Shown here: positions 8,336 to 12,949 of the stretch, piece by piece
How the letters are laid out: each line of letters begins with the position of its first letter
Numbering within the stretch: the first letter of the stretch is position 1
Origin: Bacteroidales bacterium UBA6408
Lineage (GTDB): Bacteria > Bacteroidota > Bacteroidia > Bacteroidales > UBA932
Direction: 5' to 3'
Assembly (NCBI GenBank): GCA_002439805.1
Contig: DJPQ01000012.1
Coordinates: 30,921 to 43,869 of the forward strand
Length of the DNA stretch: 12,949 nucleotides
Program-made: the position numbers and the translations under genes
Notes under the pieces: generated by a model
What the model saw: only the letters and a program-made list of their open reading frames with translations
Database searches by the model: none
Told to the model about the DNA's origin: nothing

Positions 8336-10432
8336 TTACTGCTCTTCCTGAATTTGTCCGGCGTAGGCTGACCAGCCTTCTGCGGATTTGTAGGCAGCTG
8401 CGCAGCCTTTCGGAACATAGATTTTTCCGCTATATGCAGAAGAGTCAGAAATCTTCAATGCATTTGTATCCAGCGTTGCCGGGGTGGTTGAGAGGAGGTG
8501 AATCTCGGACAGACTACTGCTGTATTGGAATGCGTTTGCTCCAATTTTGCTGATATTTGCAGAAATTGTAATCTTCTCGAGGGAACTCATATTTGTAAAG
8601 GCGTATGAGCCGATTTCTGTAATCTGTGCCCCTGTCAGGTCAATCGCCGTGATTCCACTGCGTGCAAATGCAGAACTGCCGATGCTTTCAATCTGGGGCA
8701 GGCATATTTCTCCGGCAATTTTCTTGCAGTTGTCGAATCCGCCCTCTCCGATTGTCTTGACCATCTTCAGCTGCTCATTGGTGATTTCAAGTTTACTGCA
8801 ATTCTGAAAAGCATATTTGCCGACGTTCTCCGTGAGGTAGTCAACCGCCGGAAGATTTATGCAGTTTTGGAACATATAGTCCGCAATTTTGGTGAGATTC
8901 CGAAGTGAACCGACACTGGTCAGCTTGGCGCAACCCTGGAACATAGATTCGCCGGCGCTTGTGAGGCTTCGCAAATCCACGCTTTCCAAATTGCCGCAGA
9001 AGGCAAAAGAGTGTTTTTCAGATGCCTTCTGGAGATTGCTTAGGTCAATGCTTTTAAGAGAGCTGCAACCGCGAAAAGCTTCACAATAAACGGTCTTAAG
9101 ATTCGCAGTGTTCGTGACAGATTCAAGTGCGCTGCATCCTTTAAACGCACAATCGGCAATTAAGGTGACAGACGGAAGGCTTATTGACGTGAGGCTTGTA
9201 TTGCCCGTGGTTGCATTGACCATGAATGCGTATATACCGACACGAGTGATATGTTCTGTATTGTTAATTTTTTTGAGAACTTTGAAATAGCTGAGGTCAC
9301 TTATCTCTGTCACTGAGTTTGGCAATGTTATTTCGTATATCGTCTTTTGTGCGAACGCCTCTGTTTTTGTCACTCCCGTGAAATATTGGAACTCGTTGAA
9401 GGCGGAAACGCTTGATTTCGGCCAGCTCTGGGCTGCAAAATTTTTCATCTGTGTGTCCGTCACCTCGGCCGCCTGAGCCATGGTCAGACAGCCGTCGGAG
9501 CCGAAAGCCGTTGCCAACGCCTTTCCAAGCGCTTCATCCTCAAAACTGATGACATTGAAGTCCGTCTTGTCGAGATTCAGCTTGAGTGTTACCTTATGGC
9601 CGGCCTGGAGATTGCTTCCGGCAATAACCTTCGTCTGCGTGAGGGCCGCACCGTCCTTGGTGTAAGTGATGTCAATCCTGACTTTCGTTTCGGTCAAATC
9701 CACAGGTGTAACTACCGCAGTCTTTCCTTGCCACTCCTCGCTCAGTCTCGCAACCGGGTCGCTCACCGAGACATGATTATAGGATTCCGTCAACGGTACA
9801 TCGGCCTTGAGGATGGTTTTTCCCGTGAAGTGTCTGTCTTCGTCAAGGCTTGTCAGCGTCACCTTCGTCACGGGACATCCGCTGAGGCTTGATGACTTGA
9901 ACCGGAAATCAATGTAGGCGCACTTATGTGTGAATGTCAGCCCCTTTTCAACCAACTCGGCTTTAGTCCCGGAGAATTTCGTTTCCATTTGGCCCCATTT
10001 CCCGGTATCGCCATCCTGCTCTGCGGCAATCTCAACCACCTGAGTGCCGTCTGAGCTAATCTCGGAATAAGGATAATACGCCGTGAAAGCAATCTGTGTC
10101 TCATCAGTTACCTCGGTTCCCTCTTTGACGGGCACCGTAATCCTCGCTGACGGCTTCCCGTCAAACTCATCCGTTATCGTATAGCAGGAACTTCCGTCAA
10201 CTGCGCTCTCGTCATCCGCGACAAACCCGACCTTGTCGCCCTTTGCCCAGAGCACGTTCACGCCGTCAATCGTCGTCTTCGTAGTCTGCGGAGCATTCGC
10301 GCTGACCTCAATCCCGCGAATGCCGGCCTCGGGCTGTTTCTTGTCCTCAATGTTTTCCTTGCTGCACGCGGCCATTGCCAGAAGGGCAATCACCGCCATA
10401 AAGATGTTCTTCCTCATAATAGTCAAGCTCAT
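8336..10432 (-). CDS. Surface lipoprotein with fimbrillin-like N-terminal and BspA-type leucine-rich repeats
   Basis: The 698-aa protein has a lipoprotein signal (MRKNIFMAVIALLAMAAC, lipidation Cys23), followed by SKEN, the type of sequence that follows the Cys in exported Bacteroidota lipoproteins. Residues ~35-290 resemble fimbrillin/Mfa-type modules (KTTIDG, then LWAKGDKVGF). Residues ~295-350 resemble the short acidic linker (FEDEALGKALATAF) seen in BspA relatives. From ~365 to 670 run about ten BspA-type LRR_5 repeats of the form AFxxCxxLxxIxLPxxxxxIG, ending in the usual cap IYVPKGCAAAYKSAEGW. It is likely outer-surface adhesion or binding; the ligand is unknown. ATG 10432 lies one base after the stop of the small ORF upstream, with GGAG about 8 nt before it. 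ATG 10417 is an equally plausible start that shortens the signal peptide by 5 residues. The repeat half is visibly more AT-rich than the N-terminal half. Confidence 0.9.
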   Translation of the reverse strand: MSLTIMRKNIFMAVIALLAMAACSKENIEDKKQPEAGIRGIEVSANAPQTTKTTIDGVNVLWAKGDKVGFVADDESAVDGSSCYTITDEFDGKPSARITVPVKEGTEVTDETQIAFTAYYPYSEISSDGTQVVEIAAEQDGDTGKWGQMETKFSGTKAELVEKGLTFTHKCAYIDFRFKSSSLSGCPVTKVTLTSLDEDRHFTGKTILKADVPLTESYNHVSVSDPVARLSEEWQGKTAVVTPVDLTETKVRIDITYTKDGAALTQTKVIAGSNLQAGHKVTLKLNLDKTDFNVISFEDEALGKALATAFGSDGCLTMAQAAEVTDTQMKNFAAQSWPKSSVSAFNEFQYFTGVTKTEAFAQKTIYEITLPNSVTEISDLSYFKVLKKINNTEHITRVGIYAFMVNATTGNTSLTSISLPSVTLIADCAFKGCSALESVTNTANLKTVYCEAFRGCSSLKSIDLSNLQKASEKHSFAFCGNLESVDLRSLTSAGESMFQGCAKLTSVGSLRNLTKIADYMFQNCINLPAVDYLTENVGKYAFQNCSKLEITNEQLKMVKTIGEGGFDNCKKIAGEICLPQIESIGSSAFARSGITAIDLTGAQITEIGSYAFTNMSSLEKITISANISKIGANAFQYSSSLSEIHLLSTTPATLDTNALKISDSSAYSGKIYVPKGCAAAYKSAEGWSAYAGQIQEEQ

Positions 10433-10433
10433 G

Positions 10434-10589
10434 TTAATACTCCGTCTCCTCGTTCTCTCCCCAATAACTTTGTGTCAGAGTCTGTGTCGTGCCCGTCGGG
10501 CTGTCGGCGAAACCACGCTCCGCGCAGATTTCGCAAATTGAAACTTCCGGTGCGCGATACGCCCGGAAAATGCTGCTATTGCCGTTCAT
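10434..10589 (-). CDS. Hidden 51-aa small protein leading the lipoprotein operon
   Basis: An ATG at 10589 opens 51 codons ending TAA at 10434, one base before the lipoprotein start. AAGGA lies just upstream of the ATG, and a near-consensus promoter ends about 25 nt before it. The protein has no signal peptide or membrane helix. Its core YRAPEVSICEI (11-21) includes C-x2-C (19, 22), followed by a Ser/Thr/Gln-rich part and the acidic end GENEETEY. The 54-aa ORF at 12705, which also leads a lipoprotein gene, has a matching core and end. That parallel, the position between promoter and lipoprotein, and the near-overlapping junction argue for a real gene. Bacteroidales small proteins of this general form (SP-x-V-x-V near the N-terminus, acidic tail) are familiar next to fimbrillin-type genes from memory; their function is unknown. 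It could also act only as a translated leader that couples translation of the lipoprotein. Confidence 0.72.
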   Translation of the reverse strand: MNGNSSIFRAYRAPEVSICEICAERGFADSPTGTTQTLTQSYWGENEETEY

Positions 10590-10613
10590 TTCCTTGTAGA
10601 ATTAAATTTCCGG

Positions 10614-10645
10614 CAAAGGTAGGGGGGGGATTCATATATGCCAAA
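10614..10645 (-). promoter_or_regulatory. Promoter of the small ORF/BspA lipoprotein operon, with C8 run in the spacer
   Basis: On the - strand TTTG (10645-10642), 20 nt, then TACCTTTG (10621-10614) match the Bacteroidota -33/-7 consensus TTTG and TAnnTTTG. The spacer contains eight C in a row (G8 at 10622-10629 on +) directly against the -7 box. Transcription should start near 10608, about 20 nt before the small ORF. The -33 box lies 4-7 nt beyond the stop of the regulator gene. Confidence 0.8.
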
Positions 10646-10648
10646 AAA

Positions 10649-11863
10649 TCATTGTCCCATTTTGTTCCCCTGACGCGAATTTCCGTTTTTGAAACGCCGC
10701 GCCTGCGGCTCGTCGAGCGACACCCCGCGCACAATCTCGGGGTCTATCTCCCCGACATATTTCTTGGCCTTGTAGTAGGCTGTCCTCGACGAGAATCCCG
10801 CCTCTTCGGCGATTTCCTCCTGCTTCGCCAGCGGGTGCGCGTCTTTGTAGAGCCGGGCATATTCGAGGCGGAACATATTCACGAGGCTGTAGTAGCCGAC
10901 CTTCGCTATGAAGCGGCCTGCCTTTCCCATATCCCCGTTTCCTATGTCCAGGAGCACCTCGCTCTTGAGCAGATGCGGCTCGCGGAAACGTCGGCGTATC
11001 ACGGAAAGCACCTTTTCCCTCACCGCAGGGTCGTCCTCCCCGGCTTCGCCGTCTTTTCCGGCCTGTCCGCAGCCTTCGATTTCCGCAATCTCCTCATCGC
11101 TTTCTCGTTTGAGGCTCATCATCGTGTTGTCTATAGTCTGCGGGAACGCCAAACGCTGAGGATGGAGGATTATGCACAGGAAGCGGACCATCCACAGTGA
11201 CGCGAGAATGTCCGCCGCGAACTTCACCCAGTGGCTTCCGGAAAGGAAAACCGCCCACATGGCGGCGACCCAGACCAGCGGCATGGCGACCATCATCTTC
11301 GCGAATCCCGAGGGGAAGTCCTCTTCGTTGGAGTAGTTTTCCGTGCTGAACCGGTCGATTGCCCGTTTCAGATCCGCGAGCACGGCTGCCATCATTCCGG
11401 TCTGCACGAGGCTCAGCGCTCCTGCCCCCATACGGAGTTCCCCCTCGTGCAGTGCAATCCATGTGTCCCCTCCGGCGAGGAGCGCGACGAGGAGCGCCGC
11501 TATGTACAGCGTCGGAGTCATGAGAATGAACCGTCGGAAAACCTTCTTCCGCCTTGTTCCGAAACTGCTGAAGTAGTGCGCTATGAGCAGCGCGAATCCT
11601 GCCGGGTAGTAGATGATGCCCCAGATTCTCGCGTAAGTCCACACTGCGGGGTCTTCCGGCGCGAGGACATAGGGAAACAGTGTCAGCAGCGCGGAGTAGA
11701 ACAGCGCTGTCTGTCGCCGGGCCGGATAGAAATATCTCTCATGCTCCGAGAACGGTCTGCACATATGCCCCAGTCTGATGCGTCCGCATATTACCCCCGT
11801 GGCGATGAACACGAGACCCGCGCCGGCGAAGACTTCTTCTGAACTGATGTCAATGGGAAACAT
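10649..11863 (-). CDS. Polytopic membrane protein with C-terminal AraC-like helix-turn-helix
   Basis: In 404 aa there are about seven hydrophobic segments (roughly 10-27, 48-67, 79-97, 111-131, a weaker one at 146-164, 187-208 and 215-233), then a charged linker (~245-280) and a cytoplasmic C-terminal domain. The segment 347-367 (EEIAEEAGFSSRTAYYKAKK) is a helix-turn-helix of the AraC/XylS second type, preceded by FRLEYARLYK as in that family. Membrane-bound one-component regulators with an AraC-like end are known in Bacteroidota. A role in sensing an envelope or small-molecule signal and switching nearby surface genes is inferred. It is transcribed toward the small ORF/lipoprotein operon, whose promoter starts right after its stop codon, and divergently from the acidic protein gene. 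ATG 11863 gives the full first helix. Confidence 0.82.
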   Translation of the reverse strand: MFPIDISSEEVFAGAGLVFIATGVICGRIRLGHMCRPFSEHERYFYPARRQTALFYSALLTLFPYVLAPEDPAVWTYARIWGIIYYPAGFALLIAHYFSSFGTRRKKVFRRFILMTPTLYIAALLVALLAGGDTWIALHEGELRMGAGALSLVQTGMMAAVLADLKRAIDRFSTENYSNEEDFPSGFAKMMVAMPLVWVAAMWAVFLSGSHWVKFAADILASLWMVRFLCIILHPQRLAFPQTIDNTMMSLKRESDEEIAEIEGCGQAGKDGEAGEDDPAVREKVLSVIRRRFREPHLLKSEVLLDIGNGDMGKAGRFIAKVGYYSLVNMFRLEYARLYKDAHPLAKQEEIAEEAGFSSRTAYYKAKKYVGEIDPEIVRGVSLDEPQARRFKNGNSRQGNKMGQ

Positions 11864-11917
11864 ATTCTCTTGCTATTTCTTTTTCTGTTACAAACTGCCT
11901 TTCGTGAAAGTGTCCTG

Positions 11918-11949
11918 CAAAATTATACCCGAATGTTTGAATTTCCAAG
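11918..11949 (-). promoter_or_regulatory. Promoter of the membrane AraC-like regulator
   Basis: On the - strand TAATTTTG (11925-11918) is an exact TAnnTTTG -7 box. CTTG (11949-11946) lies 20 nt upstream as an imperfect -33 box; a perfect TTTG (11953-11950) is 24 nt away. Predicted transcription start is near 11911, about 48 nt before the ATG at 11863. Confidence 0.6.
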
Positions 11950-11963
11950 CAAAAAATTTTTGC
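11949..11963. promoter_or_regulatory. A/T dyad GCAAAAA-A-TTTTTGC between divergent promoters (possible operator)
   Basis: The 7-bp arms are perfect around a single central base, and they contain or touch the -33 boxes of both divergent promoters (TTTG 11959-11962 on +, CAAA/CAAG 11946-11953 on -). A protein bound here would affect both genes. The regulator next door is a natural candidate, but this is inference. Confidence 0.4.
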
Positions 11964-11989
11964 CATATAGAAAAATAGTCTTATACTTG
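11959..11989 (+). promoter_or_regulatory. Promoter of the 115-aa acidic protein
   Basis: TTTG (11959-11962), 19 nt, then TATACTTG (11982-11989, one mismatch to TAnnTTTG). Start of transcription would be near 11996, about 24 nt before the ATG at 12020. Confidence 0.65.
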
Positions 11990-12019
11990 CACCGCAATTT
12001 GAAAAAAGGAAAAAACGAT

Positions 12020-12367
12020 ATGGAAACTAAGAAAAGGCGCGTAGTGAGCTACGAGAATATGGACGAGGCTCTGGCGGCCGCGTTCAACGAGAAATACCCC
12101 AAGGGATTCAGCGACTATCTCCCTGATTTGAAGGAATATCCTAAGCCGGACGGCACATCGTTCTATGCAGTGACGATCGAGACCGATGACGCCATATGTC
12201 TCGTGAAGATAAAGATTCGCACGGATGACGCGGAGGAAATCGAGAGGTGGCTCGACAGCGATGACGACGACGAGGAGGACGATGCATCAGGCGAGGAGAA
12301 CGGCGACGCCCTTCCTGACGACAATATATCACAGTACTCCAACGGCGACGATGACACTGCGGAGTAA
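12020..12367 (+). CDS. 115-aa acidic protein of unknown function
   Basis: ATG 12020 follows an A-rich leader with AAAGGA about 12 nt upstream, and the promoter ends at 11989. An upstream ATG at 11870 in the same frame lies before the promoter and is rejected as the start. Residues 1-75 look like a small alpha/beta domain: basic start (KKRRVVSY), helix, YPKGFSDYL, then PDGTSFYAVTIETDDAICLVKIKI as two probable strands. From about 80 on it is a low-complexity Asp/Glu tail (SDDDDEEDD). No signal peptide or membrane helix. Similar short proteins with an acidic tail are, from memory, widespread in Bacteroidales, but I know of no assigned function. A single-gene transcript is likely, as a strong terminator follows 70 nt downstream. 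Confidence 0.8.
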   Translation: METKKRRVVSYENMDEALAAAFNEKYPKGFSDYLPDLKEYPKPDGTSFYAVTIETDDAICLVKIKIRTDDAEEIERWLDSDDDDEEDDASGEENGDALPDDNISQYSNGDDDTAE

Positions 12368-12436
12368 CATTTCCACGACATATCATTCGGCAGTCGCACG
12401 ATTCCGCATATCGAAGACCGTCGATCACCAATATTG

Positions 12437-12464
12437 AACCGGCAATTCCCCTTGCCGGTTTTTT
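12437..12464 (+). terminator. Intrinsic terminator of the acidic protein gene
   Basis: A perfect 9-bp stem AACCGGCAA (12437-12445) / TTGCCGGTT (12452-12460) with a 6-nt loop runs into TTTTTT (12459-12464). Confidence 0.92.
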
Positions 12465-12547
12465 CATCCCCCTTCATCCTCTCACCTTCCCTTTCCCTTT
12501 TGCCTCCCCCCCCAATCCTGTCCCCCCCTCCCTTGTTATGTCGAACG
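12465..12547. other. Polypyrimidine stretch with G-quadruplex potential on the - strand
   Basis: The gap 12368-12704 has no gene. After the terminator the + strand is almost only C and T to about 12535, with C8 at 12506-12513 and C7 at 12522-12528. The - strand therefore carries several close runs of three or more G separated by short loops, fitting a G-quadruplex or triplex-prone tract. I see no coding content here. Confidence 0.6.
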
Positions 12548-12590
12548 CACGGCTCTTTCATTTAGACACCTTCAAAATGAAAGAGCCGTG
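12548..12590. repeat. Perfect 16-bp inverted repeat
   Basis: The arms are 12548-12563 (CACGGCTCTTTCATTT) and 12575-12590, exact reverse complements, with an 11-nt loop. No T-run follows on either side. It lies between the terminator and the next promoter, so it may act as an insulator hairpin, a protein site or a short palindromic element. Confidence 0.85.
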
Positions 12591-12608
12591 TCTGACGTGC
12601 AACCGGGG

Positions 12609-12640
12609 TTTGACGCTTTGAGTTTTTTTCATTACATTTG
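12609..12640 (+). promoter_or_regulatory. Promoter of the second small ORF/lipoprotein operon
   Basis: TTTG (12609-12612), exactly 20 nt, then TACATTTG (12633-12640) match the Bacteroidota consensus fully. Predicted start near 12647, leaving a leader of about 58 nt. Confidence 0.8.
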
Positions 12641-12704
12641 CGGAGATTTTACCCGATGTAGCTGCGTCTGCGGAAGAATGATCTGAAATATACAAACGTA
12701 GAAT

Positions 12705-12869
12705 ATGACTGAAATGTACTGTGAAAATTTTTCAATAGGGGGGGGCAATGATACCCGTCCTTATGTTTCGCCTGACGTAGAGGTGATCGGAATTGAACTG
12801 CAGAGTTGCGTGATGGCCGGCAGCGATGTCCACACGGAGAAGTTGGTTAATGAGGATTTTGAATGGTAG
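12705..12869 (+). CDS. 54-aa small protein leading the second lipoprotein operon
   Basis: ATG 12705 opens 54 codons to TAG at 12867-12869. A second in-frame ATG (residue 4) is also possible. There is no signal peptide. After an N-terminal part with a GGG tract (12-14) encoded by a G8 run at 12738-12745, the core YVSPDVEVIGI (20-30) matches position by position the pattern of the small ORF at 10434-10589, and the acidic end VNEDFEW mirrors GENEETEY. The next gene, a lipoprotein, starts 10 nt later, so the two are probably one transcript. Only the eight-G form gives the full product: seven G leads to an early stop after four codons of the old frame plus a short tail, nine G gives a stop two codons on. 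Function unknown. Confidence 0.68.
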   Translation: MTEMYCENFSIGGGNDTRPYVSPDVEVIGIELQSCVMAGSDVHTEKLVNEDFEW

Positions 12870-12879
12870 GGGCTTGGCT

Positions 12880-12949
12880 ATGAAAAGATTAGGCAAAATC
12901 ATCCTGGCGGCTGTTGCCGCAGTCGCGGCGCTTTATGGCTGCGCAAAAG
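12880..12949 (+). CDS. Lipoprotein, N-terminal fragment (runs off the window)
   Basis: Only 23 codons are present: MKRLGKIILAAVAAVAALYGCAK. It is a clear lipoprotein signal peptide with positive start, Ala/Val/Leu-rich core and lipobox LYGC (Cys21). By analogy with the operon on the other strand a fimbrillin-like or other surface lipoprotein is expected, but nothing in the visible part shows this. Confidence 0.72.
   Translation, partial: MKRLGKIILAAVAAVAALYGCAK

Noticed and set aside
8313..8339. AT-rich imperfect hairpin between the convergent HAD and lipoprotein genes
   Set aside because: Only about six clean A:T pairs around a 10-nt loop, with a bulge and no clear T-run; too weak to call a terminator although the position would suit one.
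9492..9503. 12-bp match to the arm of the 7607-7642 hairpin
   Set aside because: Lies inside the lipoprotein coding sequence with no partner arm nearby; a short match like this is expected by chance in GC-rich DNA.
10472..11200. Open frame of about 240 codons on + at the end of the regulator gene
   Set aside because: Overlaps the AraC-like coding sequence, the lipoprotein promoter and the small ORF on the other strand; no recognisable domain.
11870..12019. N-terminal extension of the acidic protein (50 extra residues)
   Set aside because: The extension starts upstream of the matched promoter and crosses the divergent promoter region; ATG 12020 has proper spacing.
1..12949. CRISPR arrays, tRNA/rRNA genes, transposases, integrases
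   Set aside because: Looked for on both strands by eye: no regular direct repeats with spacers, no cloverleaf or rRNA-like stretch and no transposase or recombinase motifs in any plausible gene.

Overview
The window looks like a chromosome segment from a Bacteroidales gut-type bacterium. A Rikenellaceae/Alistipes-like host is my best guess, from the moderately high GC of the core genes, the BspA/fimbrillin-type lipoproteins, the weak Shine-Dalgarno usage and several promoters of the Bacteroidota form TTTG-N19/20-TAnnTTTG. This assignment is inference; there is no rRNA or other marker gene here.

Region 1 (1-7518, + strand) is the 3' part of an aryl-polyene/flexirubin-type lipid pigment cluster. 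It encodes, in order, a 5'-truncated MMPL exporter fused to a PlsC-type acyltransferase and a short SAM-methyltransferase-like tail, a phytoene-desaturase-like FAD oxidoreductase, a PaaK-like acyl-CoA/acyl adenylate ligase, a FabF-like ketosynthase and a FabG reductase. The ligase would activate an aryl or acyl starter. The ketosynthase and FabG would extend and reduce the chain. The acyltransferase would esterify it to a lipid and the MMPL part would move it to the outer membrane. Ends are tight (3, 10 and 23 nt gaps), except for a 139-nt AT-rich gap before the ketosynthase. A HAD phosphatase (phosphoglycolate phosphatase type) follows at 7649-8305, behind a perfect 13-bp GC-rich hairpin.

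Region 2 (8336-11863, - strand) holds a surface-lipoprotein operon and a regulator. The lipoprotein has a fimbrillin-like N-terminal half and a BspA-type leucine-rich-repeat C-terminal half. Directly in front of it is a hidden 51-aa ORF (10434-10589), one base away from the lipoprotein start, and in front of that a strong promoter whose spacer contains a C8 run. Upstream lies a polytopic membrane protein ending in an AraC-like helix-turn-helix.

Region 3 (11864-12949, + strand) starts with a divergent promoter region, then a 115-aa acidic protein of unknown function, a strong intrinsic terminator, a polypyrimidine/G-quadruplex-like stretch, a 16-bp perfect inverted repeat and another strong promoter. 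That promoter serves a second small ORF (54 aa, 12705-12869) followed 10 nt later by the start of a second lipoprotein that runs off the window.

The most interesting observation is that the two small ORFs share a core pattern (Y-x-[AS]-P-[DE]-V-x-[IV]-x-x-I) and an acidic C-terminus ending in an aromatic residue. Each leads a lipoprotein operon behind a near-consensus promoter, and each unit carries a G8/C8 run where a one-base slip would alter expression: in the promoter spacer of one, and inside the reading frame of the other.
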